Made by a program: the position numbers and the translations under genes. Under the pieces are notes generated by a model. That model was given only the letters and a program-made list of their open reading frames with translations. It ran no database searches and was not told where the DNA came from. A stretch of DNA of 64,000 nt from Fructilactobacillus cliffordii (GTDB lineage: Bacteria > Bacillota > Bacilli > Lactobacillales > Lactobacillaceae): NCBI RefSeq assembly GCF_024029355.1, contig NZ_CP097117.1:1054001-1118000 (forward strand), given 5' to 3'. Shown piece after piece: positions 32,225-41,678 of the stretch. Position 1 is the stretch's first letter. Every line of letters starts with the position of its first letter.

Positions 32225-33250
32225 CTAATCAGATTGTGGGTCAAAGGCGTCCCGCAGGCCGTCCCCAACCAGGTTCGTAGTAATCATAATCAAACTCAGG
32301 ATTAAAGCAGGAATCCACATTTGGTAAGGCAGGAAGTGGAAGGCTTTTTGTCCGTCGCTCATCAACGTCCCTAAAGAAGCGTTTGGTGCTGGAATCCCAA
32401 TCCCGATGAAACTTAGGAAGGCTTCAAAGAAGATGGCACTTGGAATCGAGAACATCGTCTGAATGATGATGGTCGAACTCAAGTTAGGAATCAGGTGTTT
32501 CCAAGCAATCTTAGTCTTTGATTCACCTAAAGTTTGGGAAGCTAACACGTATTCGTTTTCCTTCAGTTTGAAGACCTGCGCCCGAATCAAACGAGCCATG
32601 GTAATCCAACCGGTGAAGGCAATTGCAATCGTGATCGAAGTCAAACCTGGTTTCAACACGATTAACAATAGGATTACAACGATGAGGTCAGGAACAGAAG
32701 AAATAATTTCGATGATCCGTTGCATGAAAGTATCAACGCGTTCGCTGGCTAATCCAGAAACAATCCCGTAAGGAACCCCGATGAAGAGGTCCAACAGGGT
32801 TGCAACGACGGCTACGATAATTGAGAGCCGCGTTCCATAAAGCACCCGGGCGAAGAGGTCCCGACCTAGGTAGTCGGTTCCAAAGACGTAGTAAGTACCG
32901 TGAGGAACGTGAGCTTGTTGATAGGCGTCCACCGTGTGACCAGCGACCGTTTGCATCCCGTTAAAACCAGGAATGTTTAAGTTTCCAATCTTGGGTGGCA
33001 AGTTAGCAAATAAAACGTTTTGCGCGTTTGGATCAGTCGGAACAAAGGCTGGTCCAAGGAAGGCGATTAACACGATTAGTAAGAGGATGATTCCAGCAAC
33101 CATCGCGATTTTGTTGTGGAAGAGACGCCGTTTAACGTCTTGAAAGTAGGTTCGTGAGTCACCAACGACCTCACCAGAAATTGGCAAGTTCGATAAATCA
33201 TTGCTGACAAATTGGAATTCACTTTCCTGGGGTGGTAAGTTTTGTGCCAT
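32225..33250 (-). CDS. oppC: Oligopeptide ABC transporter permease OppC
   Basis: A 341-residue permease with six helices. The N-terminal cytoplasmic extension and the OppC_N helix come first. The family loop GTDYLGRDLFARVLYGTR is at about 125-142 and the EAA coupling loop ASQTLGESKTKIAWKHLIPN at about 237-256. It overlaps oppB by a single base (33250), implying coupled translation. Confidence 0.95.
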   Translation of the reverse strand: MAQNLPPQESEFQFVSNDLSNLPISGEVVGDSRTYFQDVKRRLFHNKIAMVAGIILLLIVLIAFLGPAFVPTDPNAQNVLFANLPPKIGNLNIPGFNGMQTVAGHTVDAYQQAHVPHGTYYVFGTDYLGRDLFARVLYGTRLSIIVAVVATLLDLFIGVPYGIVSGLASERVDTFMQRIIEIISSVPDLIVVILLLIVLKPGLTSITIAIAFTGWITMARLIRAQVFKLKENEYVLASQTLGESKTKIAWKHLIPNLSSTIIIQTMFSIPSAIFFEAFLSFIGIGIPAPNASLGTLMSDGQKAFHFLPYQMWIPALILSLIMITTNLVGDGLRDAFDPQSD

Positions 33251-34182
33251 TATGCTTTTCCTCCTTTACCAAGTCTAATCCGTGGGTCAATGATTCCGTA
33301 AAGGATATCAACAATCAGAATGATGGACACCATCAGGACCGAGTAGAAGATGGTCAAGCCCATGATGGTTGGGTAATCATTGGTTAAAATTGACTGCACA
33401 AATTGATTTCCAATCCCAGGAATCGAGAAGATGGATTCAACTACCATGGAACCAGTCATGATGGAAACGGCCATCGGACCAATTACCGTGATGATGGGAA
33501 TCAAAGAGTTTCGAATGGCATGTTTGATAATCACTTGGCGACTGGTATCCCCCTTAGCTTTGGCAAGTTCGATGTAGTCACTATGGAGCACATCAACCAT
33601 TTCCGTTCGCATGTACCGCGCGATGCTTGCCAATGGGAAGGCCGCTAAAGCAAGCGTTGGGAGAATGGAGTAACTAAAACCGTGCCAGAGAGCCACGGGG
33701 AAGAGTTGCCATTTGTAACCGAGGTAGTATTGTAACAAGATGGCTAACACGAAACTAGGGATGGATAATCCTAAAATCGATACAATTGTAGCCGTTGCAT
33801 CCACCCAGGAATTTTTCCGGATGGCAGCGATACTTCCGAGGATGATTCCCAGGACCGTTCCAACAATCATGGCTTGTAGCCCTAATTGCATCGAAGGTCC
33901 AATGTGGTCTCCAATTAACTGGGTAACGGGTTGGTTATTAAATTGGAACGATGTCCCCAAGTCACCGTGTAAGAGGTTTCCCATGTAGATAAAGTATTGT
34001 ACGTAGAGTGGTTTATCAAACCCATACTTGTGGTTCATCATGGTTAGTTGGGCTGGAGACATTTTGGCTTGGTTCGTGTACGGCGTCCCCGGCAACCCTT
34101 TCATCATGAAGAAGGTGATGGAAGCGATAATCAGTAACGTGAGCAATAGATAAAAAATTCGTTTTAAGATGTACTTCGTCAT
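33250..34182 (-). CDS. oppB: Oligopeptide ABC transporter permease OppB
   Basis: A 310-residue permease with six helices. The N-terminal TKYILKRIFYLLLTLLIIAS helix and PGTPY motif are typical. The EAA loop AKAKGDTSRQVIIKHAIRNS is at about 207-226 and the STIPGIG-like SIFSIPGIG at about 252-260. It lies 15 bases after oppA and uses AGGAGG. Confidence 0.95.
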   Translation of the reverse strand: MTKYILKRIFYLLLTLLIIASITFFMMKGLPGTPYTNQAKMSPAQLTMMNHKYGFDKPLYVQYFIYMGNLLHGDLGTSFQFNNQPVTQLIGDHIGPSMQLGLQAMIVGTVLGIILGSIAAIRKNSWVDATATIVSILGLSIPSFVLAILLQYYLGYKWQLFPVALWHGFSYSILPTLALAAFPLASIARYMRTEMVDVLHSDYIELAKAKGDTSRQVIIKHAIRNSLIPIITVIGPMAVSIMTGSMVVESIFSIPGIGNQFVQSILTNDYPTIMGLTIFYSVLMVSIILIVDILYGIIDPRIRLGKGGKA

Positions 34183-34197
34183 CGTTTTTAACCTCCT

Positions 34198-35847
34198 TTA
34201 TTTTTTGTAAACGGCTGCCATGTCATATTGACCAGTTGGGGTAATGTTAAAGCCGCGCACGTCAGGCTTCGTTAAAGAAGCAGTGGTGTCTTGGTACATT
34301 GGGATGATTCCCTGTTCTTGGGTTAAAATGTGTTGCGCGTTTTGCATGTTTTGCCAACGAGCAGTAGGGTTGTTGGCATTAGTAGAAGTAGCGGCCTTTT
34401 CTTGTTCGTCAAAGCCTTTGTTCGACCATTTTCCGTTGTTTTGTGGGTTGCCAGTCGTGGCTAAGTCCAAGAAGTTGGTTGGGTCTGGGTAATCAGCACT
34501 CCAAGCCGATGTGGCCATATCAAATTCTCCACTAGCTTCCCGTTGGAGTCGGGTCTTAAATGGAACGGAACTGATGGTCATCTTTAGACCGGGTAAGTCC
34601 TTTTCCATGTTGTTTTGCAGGTATTCAGCGAGTTTCTTGGTGGTATCAGTGTTATCAGCGGTGAAGGTTAGGTTCAATTCTTTTTGCCCGGTTTCCTTCA
34701 TTCCTTCTTGCCACAGTTTCTTCGCTAAGGTGGGGTTGTAAGCCGTATACTTACGGTCCGCCATGGCTTGATCGGTCTTGACAAAGTCCTTACCTGTTTG
34801 GGGATTCTTACTCATCTTGCTTGGGACCAAACTGTGCGCTGGAATCCCGGTCTTTCCTAAGATGATGTTAGAAAGATCGTTCCGGTTGATAGTTAAAGAC
34901 ATGGCTTGTCGTAACTTGGCGTTTTTCAACGCTGGAATTTTCTTTTGGTTCAACTCTAGGTAGTAAGTTGAGTTTGCAGGATCGGTACTAAAATCCTTAC
35001 TGTTAGCTAATTGCCGAGCTGTATCCCCATTCAGGTTTTGGTATCGGTCTAAGACGTTGGTATCGTAGAGGTTCAAACCGGTGTTAGGGTCAGAAATGGT
35101 GTAGTACTTCACCTTGTTTAATTTCACGTTCTTAGCGTTCCAGTAACTGGTGTTCTTTACGTCAGTCCATTCGGTATCGCCGACCTTCCAGTTCTGCAAC
35201 TTGTAAGGTCCGTTGAAGACCATGCCCTTGCTGGCTAGTCCGTATTGGTCACCGAGCTTTTCAACCACTTTTTGGTTCAATGGATAGAATTGAGAACTAC
35301 TCATCAAGGTATCGAAGAACGGAATCGGGTGGTCCAGGTCAATTTGGAGCTTGTAAGGACCAAGTGCCTTAATTCCCAGTTGGTCGGGCTTTTTCTTTCC
35401 GGCCGTAATGGCGTCCGCGTTTTTAATTCCACTATAGATGTAGGAATATTGCGAAGCGGTCTTGGGATCCACAATCCGCCGCCAAGCGTACACAAAATCG
35501 TTGGCGGTTACGGGATCACCGTTGGACCATTTGGTTTTTTTCAAATCAATCGTGTAACGTTTCCCATCGTTCGTAGGTTTCGCAATTGATTTAGCAACAG
35601 CCGGTTCTAGCTTTTGCCCGGTGAAACGATAAAGTCCCTCCATGGTGTTGTTTAAAGACTGGGCCCCGTAGGCATCAGTGTTTAAAGATGAGTCCATGGT
35701 GTTGATGGGAGCTTTGGCACTAACTGAGAGCGTCTTTTTGTCACCACCATCAGCGGCATGAGCCGGATTAATTAATCCAGCCAGCGTGAGAGCAGCGGCA
35801 CCAACGAGCGCAACCGAAATTAGTTTATGGTGCCGAAAAAATTTCAT
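34198..35847 (-). CDS. oppA: Oligopeptide-binding protein OppA without a lipobox
   Basis: A 549-residue solute-binding protein of the SBP_bac_5 family that hands peptides to OppBC. It starts at ATG 35847 behind GGAGGTAG. The signal peptide MKFFRHHKLISVALVGAAAL is followed by TLAGLINPAHA. There is no cysteine there or anywhere in the first 60 residues, so it cannot be a lipoprotein and probably uses signal peptidase I after AHA. Most Gram-positive OppA proteins are lipid-anchored. Otherwise the fold is standard (NDFVYAWRRIVDP about 118; ATSAWSADYPDP about 450). It heads the opp operon with its own promoter at 35891-35920. Confidence 0.93.
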   Translation of the reverse strand: MKFFRHHKLISVALVGAAALTLAGLINPAHAADGGDKKTLSVSAKAPINTMDSSLNTDAYGAQSLNNTMEGLYRFTGQKLEPAVAKSIAKPTNDGKRYTIDLKKTKWSNGDPVTANDFVYAWRRIVDPKTASQYSYIYSGIKNADAITAGKKKPDQLGIKALGPYKLQIDLDHPIPFFDTLMSSSQFYPLNQKVVEKLGDQYGLASKGMVFNGPYKLQNWKVGDTEWTDVKNTSYWNAKNVKLNKVKYYTISDPNTGLNLYDTNVLDRYQNLNGDTARQLANSKDFSTDPANSTYYLELNQKKIPALKNAKLRQAMSLTINRNDLSNIILGKTGIPAHSLVPSKMSKNPQTGKDFVKTDQAMADRKYTAYNPTLAKKLWQEGMKETGQKELNLTFTADNTDTTKKLAEYLQNNMEKDLPGLKMTISSVPFKTRLQREASGEFDMATSAWSADYPDPTNFLDLATTGNPQNNGKWSNKGFDEQEKAATSTNANNPTARWQNMQNAQHILTQEQGIIPMYQDTTASLTKPDVRGFNITPTGQYDMAAVYKK

Positions 35848-35890
35848 AGTGACTACCTCCAAAAAAAGTTCAAAAACTTAAGTTTTTCTT

Positions 35891-35920
35891 ATTGTACCCC
35901 CCATGAAAAGCAAATGTAAA
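35891..35920 (-). promoter_or_regulatory. Promoter of the opp operon
   Basis: On the minus strand TTTACA (35915-35920), 18 bases, TACAAT (35891-35896), upstream of the oppA ribosome site. Confidence 0.6.
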
Positions 35921-36035
35921 CATAAAATATTAATATTCACGTAATTAATGAGGATATTAAGGAATGGTTTGCGAACGCCTGACGGGGAAAGAAAGGCAAT
36001 GTTTGCTAATTGGCTGGTTTGAATGCTAATGAGGA

Positions 36036-36046
36036 CAATTGTTCAC
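36036..36046. repeat. Palindromic element TGAACAATTGT, copy 1
   Basis: ACAATTGTTCA, the reverse complement of the element at 37617-37627. It lies just beyond the 3' end of the permease gene and upstream of opp. Confidence 0.4.
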
Positions 36047-36092
36047 CTAAAATAGACTCAAATCAGAAAATTAAGGGTAATTACTCATCATA

Positions 36093-36121
36093 CAAAAAGC
36101 AGTTCCACAATTAGAACTGCT
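36093..36121 (-). terminator. Terminator after the APC permease
   Basis: On the minus strand AGCAGTTC pairs with GAACTGCT, followed by TTTTTG. Confidence 0.75.
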
Positions 36122-36127
36122 GCAATG

Positions 36128-37540
36128 TTATTTATTTAATACTGAATGCCGGCGACTGTAACCGAAGTAAACGATTAATCCGAGCACTAACCAGATGAAG
36201 AACCGCACCCAAGTTTCCCAGTTCAGACCTGCAATTAACATGAAACAGAAGAGAATTGACATGATGGGCGTGAAGGGAACCAAGGGAGCTTTGAAGCCCC
36301 GTTTGGCTTTGGGTTGCGTGTAGCGCATTAACATGATTCCGGCCGCCACCAGAATGAAGGCTGACAGAGTTCCAATATTCACCAGTTCGGACAGGATGTT
36401 TAAGTTAATGAATCCCGCAGCTAGGGCCGTGATGATTCCAAAGAACCAGGTAACCACGTAAGGGGTTTGATGCTTCTGGTCGACCTTACTAAAGACCTTC
36501 GGGAAAAGACCGTCTCGCGCCATGGAGTAACTAATCCGGGATTGACCGTACAGCATTACCAAGATCACGGTCGTCATTCCCACTACAGCCCCGAGACTTA
36601 CGACGGCAGCAAGCCACGTCTGTCCGGTTTGGGCAAGGACAGCCAGTACTGGAGCGTTGAGGTACTTAGCAAAAACGGGGTACTTAACCACTCCGGTCAT
36701 GATCAGAGTCATTATGATGTAGAGAATTGTTGAAATAATTAGTGAGAAAAGAATCCCACGTGGGAGGTTCTTGCTCGGGTTAATGGTTTCTTCAGCACTG
36801 GAAGAAACGGAATCAAACCCGATGAAAGAGAAGAACACGATTGAAGCAGCGGGGATAATTCCAGCGGCCGTCCCGTTGTGAATTGAGTACCAACCAAATG
36901 GGTTGAATGGTTTCCAGTTGGCAACCTTGACTGACCAAACCGTAAAGAGAATGAAGAGTAAGATCACACCCAGCTTAATGAACACCATAATGGAGTTCAG
37001 TCGTTTGGTTTCGTTTATACCCAGTGAGATAACCCAGGTGATGATTAGAACAATCAGAAAGGCCGGGAGGTTAAAGATGGTGTGCACGCCCGGAGTTGTT
37101 CCGGCAGCCGCGGTTAAAGCCGTCGGAACCTTAATCCCGATGTTGGCCAAAATGTTAACGAAGTATCCGGACCACCCAACGGCTACGGTAGCCGCAGCAA
37201 GGGCATACTCTAGAATCAGATCCCAACCGATGATGAAGGCAATTAACTCACCAAAGGCAATGAAAGAGTAGGTGTAGGCTGAACCCGAAATGGGGGCCAT
37301 AGAGGCGAACTCTGCGTAACAGAGTCCTGCAAATCCACAACAGATGGCGGCAATTAGAAAGGAAATGGAGAGGGCCGGACCCGCGGTCAGTGCGCCTTTC
37401 CCCGTCAGAACGAAAATCCCGGTTCCGATGATGGCCCCAATCCCGAGTAGGGTGAGGTCCTTAGCGGTTAGACTCCGTTTCAACGGGGTTGATTGGTTTA
37501 GTAACGTATCAATGTCTTTTTTACGAAAGAGACCGTGCAT
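36128..37540 (-). CDS. APC-superfamily amino acid permease (YfnA/CAT type)
   Basis: A 470-residue transporter with 12-13 helices. The N-terminal RSLTAKDLTLLGIGAIIGTG segment with FVLTG is the helix-1 binding motif. GLCYAEFASMAPISGSAYTY (about 91-110) and FFSFIGFDSVSSSAEETINP (about 229-248) are typical of the cationic amino acid transporter subgroup. The substrate is likely an amino acid of broad type; lysine, arginine or branched-chain are all possible. It starts at ATG 37540 behind AAGGAGG and is a single gene. No leader peptide precedes it, in contrast to the other permease at 10.8 kb. Confidence 0.88.
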   Translation of the reverse strand: MHGLFRKKDIDTLLNQSTPLKRSLTAKDLTLLGIGAIIGTGIFVLTGKGALTAGPALSISFLIAAICCGFAGLCYAEFASMAPISGSAYTYSFIAFGELIAFIIGWDLILEYALAAATVAVGWSGYFVNILANIGIKVPTALTAAAGTTPGVHTIFNLPAFLIVLIITWVISLGINETKRLNSIMVFIKLGVILLFILFTVWSVKVANWKPFNPFGWYSIHNGTAAGIIPAASIVFFSFIGFDSVSSSAEETINPSKNLPRGILFSLIISTILYIIMTLIMTGVVKYPVFAKYLNAPVLAVLAQTGQTWLAAVVSLGAVVGMTTVILVMLYGQSRISYSMARDGLFPKVFSKVDQKHQTPYVVTWFFGIITALAAGFINLNILSELVNIGTLSAFILVAAGIMLMRYTQPKAKRGFKAPLVPFTPIMSILFCFMLIAGLNWETWVRFFIWLVLGLIVYFGYSRRHSVLNK

Positions 37541-37616
37541 GATATTTCCTCCTTTACGGTGTAAAAATTAAATTTTTCTAACGATAGCACGAAGAATAAT
37601 TGGTGTCAACGTAAAA

Positions 37617-37627
37617 TGAACAATTGT
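37617..37627. repeat. Palindromic element TGAACAATTGT, copy 2
   Basis: TGAACAATTGT upstream of the permease start, 77 bases before its ATG; the inverted copy is at 36036-36046. A possible operator. Confidence 0.4.
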
Positions 37628-37722
37628 TTATGTTACAAAACATTTCATTGGAAAGGCAATGATTGGGCTTATTATATAGAAGAAAAAAGGTTAAATGGTT
37701 TGGATGGGAGAAAAAATAACCA

Positions 37723-37757
37723 TAAAAAAACCACGCTACTAATTTAGTAACGTGGTT
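37723..37757 (-). terminator. Terminator of the mannitol dehydrogenase operon
   Basis: On the minus strand AACCACG-TTACTAA pairs with TTAGTAG-CGTGGTT, followed by TTTTT. Confidence 0.8.
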
Positions 37758-37769
37758 AAAAATGGTCGC

Positions 37770-38609
37770 TTAATCTTTTTTATCTTTTTCTTCGTGTTCC
37801 TCAATATCGGTATCAATTTCTTCGGCGATAATGGGTTCATCAATTTCTGAAACATCAACGGCTTGGTGTTTCAAGTGTGGGAAAATCATCTTATCAGCCC
37901 AACCAGTAATGTTTCCTTGGAAGAGGAAGGCAAAAATGGTTCCCACCCCGTAGTAAGTAAACTGACGAGTGATGATAAAGGCAATCACACCCATAATCGT
38001 TGGAGGAATGTAGGAAGCCCACATTGCCCGAGCAGCATGTCCCTTGAAGTACTTAAACCGCAGAATTTGCATCAGATCATCAGCCGGGTGTAACACGAGA
38101 TTAACCCGCTGATAGATTGAAATTGCAATCGCGATAAAAGCCACTCCGATGAAGTTAATCAAGATGTAGAGGGCGATTAACCACCAGTCACCAGCATGAG
38201 CACTGGCAACCGGAATGTTAACGATGGGGCTCATATGGAAGCCAAATAAATCCCCACCCACGAACAAGTTATCAAAGAATTGAATCAGGAAGGAGAACGG
38301 CACCATGAAAATTACGTTTCCTAAGGCCCGACCCCAATCCCAGTGACCAACTAGAATCGCATTTAAAACGGTCGTTAAAATCCCGAGGATTAAGAACGCC
38401 CAAAATAAGTTCCAGTGAAAGGCGATTCCTAGGTTTGTTTCAGTCGCAGTCCAGTAAGCTGATCCTAAAAAGGAAGGGAGCACTTTTGAACTAGAAACCA
38501 GAGTGAGTACGTTTCCCAACGAGTTAATTACCAAAGAGAGGATAAAAAACATGATGGACGTTTTCATGGAAATCGTCCGTGGCGTTTTTTGAGGTTTTTG
38601 ATAAGCCAT
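37770..38609 (-). CDS. Multi-pass membrane protein, YitT/YczE-like, possible sugar permease
   Basis: A 279-residue membrane protein with six or so helices and a very acidic C-terminal tail (about residues 252-279, rich in Glu, Asp and Ile). It resembles proteins annotated as YitT/YczE family or sugar-specific permease in lactobacilli; the family call is tentative. It begins at ATG 38609 behind GGAGAG, 20 bases after the mannitol-dehydrogenase-like gene, in one operon. A role in moving fructose or mannitol is guessed from context only. Confidence 0.6.
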   Translation of the reverse strand: MAYQKPQKTPRTISMKTSIMFFILSLVINSLGNVLTLVSSSKVLPSFLGSAYWTATETNLGIAFHWNLFWAFLILGILTTVLNAILVGHWDWGRALGNVIFMVPFSFLIQFFDNLFVGGDLFGFHMSPIVNIPVASAHAGDWWLIALYILINFIGVAFIAIAISIYQRVNLVLHPADDLMQILRFKYFKGHAARAMWASYIPPTIMGVIAFIITRQFTYYGVGTIFAFLFQGNITGWADKMIFPHLKHQAVDVSEIDEPIIAEEIDTDIEEHEEKDKKD

Positions 38610-38629
38610 GTTTCTCTCCTTTAGTTAAA

Positions 38630-39655
38630 TTATTTCAGGTCAGGGTTAACGGCAACGATGGTCTTACCGGTCTTAGGAGTTGAGTGGTCTAAGACACCTT
38701 CAACTTCTTCTAACGAAATTACGTTAGCTTGGAAAGGTTCAACCTTTACGGCACCAGATTCAAGCAATGCAATGGAGTCCACGAAAGCGTGCGGGTTAAT
38801 CATAGAACCTTTAACCGTTAATTGCTTCTTGAAGATTTCGTAAGTGTTCATTGAGAAGGTTTGACCAGGAGCACCAACCCCGAACATGAATACTTGAGCA
38901 CCTGGGTTAGTGTGTTCCACGGCTTGTTCTTGAGTTTCTGGTTTACCAACGGCTTCAATCACAAAGTCGTAGTTACCAGGGATGTCTTCCTTGGTTGTGT
39001 TAACAACGTGGGTTAAGTTTAATTGTTCTTTTTCTTGAGCCAGTAAGTCATCGTGACGACCAGTCATAGTGATGTCTTGGATTCCGTAAGCGCGCAATAA
39101 TTGGGCGAATAACTTAGCCATGTAACCATCACCGATGATTAAAGCCTTCATGCTTGGTTGAATGTCTTCCGTGATGTGCATCGTGTGAACACCACAAGAA
39201 ATTGGTTCCATTGAGCAAGCAGCTTTTAAGGAAATTGCATCTGGAACATGGTAAGTTACTTCTTCAGGAGCAGTGAAGTATTGTTCCAAACCACCGTCGC
39301 GAGTAACCCCAACGGCAGAAAGGTTTTCACATTCTTCGTAAAGGCCGATGTGACAGTAGTGACACTTGCCACAGTAGATGTTAGGGTCAACGGCTACCCG
39401 GTCGCCTTCCTTAAAGTTTTTAACGTTCTTACCAACGGCACGAACGACACCAGAGTTTTCGTGACCTAAAACAATGGGAGGAACGGCGTCAGCAGAACCT
39501 GGAAGTCCGTTGAAGAGGGCGTTGTCAGTACCACAAATCCCTGCGTAAGCAGTTTCTACTAAGACTTCATCGTCTTTAGGAGTAGGAACTTCGCGTTCTT
39601 CAATTTCCATTTGTTGCTTGGCAGTCATTACTAAAGCTTTCATCTTGTCAGCCAT
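38630..39655 (-). CDS. Mannitol 2-dehydrogenase-like zinc alcohol dehydrogenase
   Basis: A 341-residue medium-chain dehydrogenase. The catalytic zinc site is formed by CGTDNALF (Cys about 41) and GHENSG (about 68-73). The structural zinc cysteines lie in CGKCHYCHIGLYEEC (about 98-112). The stretches GLPGSADAVPPIVLGHENSG and CENLSAVGVTR and the YFTAP motif recall the mannitol 2-dehydrogenase of Leuconostoc and heterofermentative lactobacilli, which reduces fructose to mannitol to regenerate NAD(P)+. Codon use and a strong AGGAGAA site suggest high expression. It is divergent from the ribokinase fusion and followed by a membrane protein. A sorbitol-type dehydrogenase is the alternative. Confidence 0.82.
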   Translation of the reverse strand: MADKMKALVMTAKQQMEIEEREVPTPKDDEVLVETAYAGICGTDNALFNGLPGSADAVPPIVLGHENSGVVRAVGKNVKNFKEGDRVAVDPNIYCGKCHYCHIGLYEECENLSAVGVTRDGGLEQYFTAPEEVTYHVPDAISLKAACSMEPISCGVHTMHITEDIQPSMKALIIGDGYMAKLFAQLLRAYGIQDITMTGRHDDLLAQEKEQLNLTHVVNTTKEDIPGNYDFVIEAVGKPETQEQAVEHTNPGAQVFMFGVGAPGQTFSMNTYEIFKKQLTVKGSMINPHAFVDSIALLESGAVKVEPFQANVISLEEVEGVLDHSTPKTGKTIVAVNPDLK

Positions 39656-40019
39656 AATATTTCTCCTTCATAAAGTAAAGTGATAGTTTGAGCATAATTA
39701 CTAAAATGAAGTAATCCAATTAAATGAGGATATTTATCATTAGCAATCAAACTCAACGTTACACTTTAAAATATAAACCGTTTACATTATTATTTCAAGG
39801 GGTTTTGGATAGTTTTTCTAAATTTGCTGAATTTCACAAGTGAAATAGTGATCAAGCTAATTTGCGGGTGCGTAAACTGGCTTATTTTAGCAAAATCAAT
39901 ATTTTGATTAATTCAATTTTTCACAATCTTAATAATGTGCACACTTTTATCGTGTTTGTAAGCGGTTACAGCAACGTGGTATAATCAAGACGAAAACGAG
40001 ATAGAAATGAGGTCATGAG
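39656..40019. promoter_or_regulatory. Divergent regulatory region with perfect cre site
   Basis: TGTAAGCGGTTACA (39957-39970) is a full match to the cre consensus and a near-perfect palindrome. TATAAT at 39980-39985 is the -10 for the ribokinase fusion, so the cre overlaps the -35. ATAAACCGTTTACA (39773-39786) is a second, partial cre-like or LacI-type site nearer the dehydrogenase gene. The remaining 150 bases are AT-rich with no gene. Confidence 0.7.
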
Positions 40020-41657
40020 ATGAAAAATGTTGTTGTTGTCGGATCTACCAACGTTGATAAAGTTTTAAACGTAGAAAAATACGCTCTGCCTGGAGAAACG
40101 TTGGCCATTAATAGTTACCAACAATCCCACGGTGGTGGTAAAGGAGCGAACCAGGCCATTGCAGCAGCTCGTTCGGGGGCGCAAACTACCTTTATTACGA
40201 AACTCGGGAACGATGAAGACGGGCAGAACATGCTGACTGGTTTTCAAAATGATCACATTAACGTGGATCACTTAGTTACAACTGATCAAGCCCAAACGGG
40301 AAAAGCATACATAACGGTCGACCAATCCGGCCAAAATTCAATTTACGTTTACGGTGGTGCCAACATGGAGTTGACGGCGGCTGACGTGGAAGCGCACCAG
40401 GAAGTAATTGCTCAAGCAGATCGGGTGATTGCCCAACTGGAAATTCCGCTCCCAGCGATTATTGCGGCCTTTAAGATTGCGAAGGCCCATGGGGTGCAAA
40501 CCATTTTGAATCCAGCTCCAGCCAAGGAATTACCGGAAGAGTTATTGCGCCTAACTGACGTGATTACCCCGAACGAAACGGAAGCCCAGACGTTGACGGG
40601 CATTGAAGTTGCTGACGAGGTTTCGATGCTTGATAATGCAATGGTCTTCTTTAGTAAGGGCATTTCGATGGTAATTATTACGGTTGGTTCCAAGGGAGCC
40701 TTTTACGCGACTCCACAAGCTCACGGTTTCATTCCGGCCTTTAAGGTTAAGGCAGTGGATACAACGGCCGCTGGGGATACCTTTATTGGGGCGCTCGCTT
40801 CGCAACTGGAGATGGACAATAGCAATATCGAAGATGCGATGCTGTACGCCAACCGTGCTTCTTCATTGACGGTGCAGATTGCCGGGGCCCAAAACTCGAT
40901 TCCAACTCGAGAACAAATTGAGGCTGCCAACCAAAAGACCAATCACTCCAAAGAACAGATTGAACGCCAAAAGGAACAAGCAGCGCAATACGTGGCAGCG
41001 CGGATTCCAGACCACATCGTCCTAGGACTTGGTTCTGGAACCACGGCGGCTTACTTTGTGAAGGCGATTCACGATCGGATTGAGAAGGAACACCTGGATA
41101 TCGAGTGTGTAGCAACTTCGGTCGGGACGCAGCAACTAGCTGAGAAGCTAGGAATGCGGATGTTGGATGTGAACACAATTGATGCGGTTGATGTAACGGT
41201 CGATGGCGCCGACGTGGTGGATGACCATCTCGATGGAATTAAAGGGGGCGGAGCAGCGCTCCTGTTTGAAAAATTAGTTGCTAACATGTCGAAACGCAAC
41301 GTCTGGATTGTGGATGAACGCAAACCACGGCACTCGCTTGAGGGACAAATGTTGCCAGTGGAAGTGATTCCGTTTGGGGGCATGGGGGTCTTCCGTTACC
41401 TGCGTGACAATGGTTATCATCCTGCCTTCCGATTCCAGGAAAACGGGGACATTATGGCGACCGATTCTGGTAACTACCTGATTGACATCACGATTCCCAA
41501 GGATGCTGACCTACAAGCTCTATCCGAAAACCTTAAGAAACAAACTGGGGTGGTGGAACATGGTCTGTTCTTAAACATCTGTGACGAAATGGTTGTCGGT
41601 GGTGACCAGGTCAAGGTGGTTAAGCGTGAGGATTTGAAGCAAGACGAACGGAAATAA
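40020..41657 (+). CDS. Fused ribokinase / ribose-5-phosphate isomerase A
   Basis: A 545-residue bifunctional protein. Residues 1-305 are a PfkB-family ribokinase: GSTNVD at the start, GGGKGANQA about 39-47 and the catalytic DTTAAGDTF at 247-255. After a Lys/Gln-rich linker (about 305-325), residues about 325-545 are RpiA: GLGSGTTAAY about 337-346, DVTVDGADVVD about 394-404 and KGGGAALL about 410. It would phosphorylate ribose and isomerise the product to ribulose 5-phosphate for the phosphoketolase pathway. It starts at ATG 40020 behind GAGGTC and carries a perfect cre site. RbsK-RpiA fusions are known in some lactobacilli. Confidence 0.93.
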   Translation: MKNVVVVGSTNVDKVLNVEKYALPGETLAINSYQQSHGGGKGANQAIAAARSGAQTTFITKLGNDEDGQNMLTGFQNDHINVDHLVTTDQAQTGKAYITVDQSGQNSIYVYGGANMELTAADVEAHQEVIAQADRVIAQLEIPLPAIIAAFKIAKAHGVQTILNPAPAKELPEELLRLTDVITPNETEAQTLTGIEVADEVSMLDNAMVFFSKGISMVIITVGSKGAFYATPQAHGFIPAFKVKAVDTTAAGDTFIGALASQLEMDNSNIEDAMLYANRASSLTVQIAGAQNSIPTREQIEAANQKTNHSKEQIERQKEQAAQYVAARIPDHIVLGLGSGTTAAYFVKAIHDRIEKEHLDIECVATSVGTQQLAEKLGMRMLDVNTIDAVDVTVDGADVVDDHLDGIKGGGAALLFEKLVANMSKRNVWIVDERKPRHSLEGQMLPVEVIPFGGMGVFRYLRDNGYHPAFRFQENGDIMATDSGNYLIDITIPKDADLQALSENLKKQTGVVEHGLFLNICDEMVVGGDQVKVVKREDLKQDERK

Positions 41658-41678
41658 ATTTGAATAACTTAGTTGACA

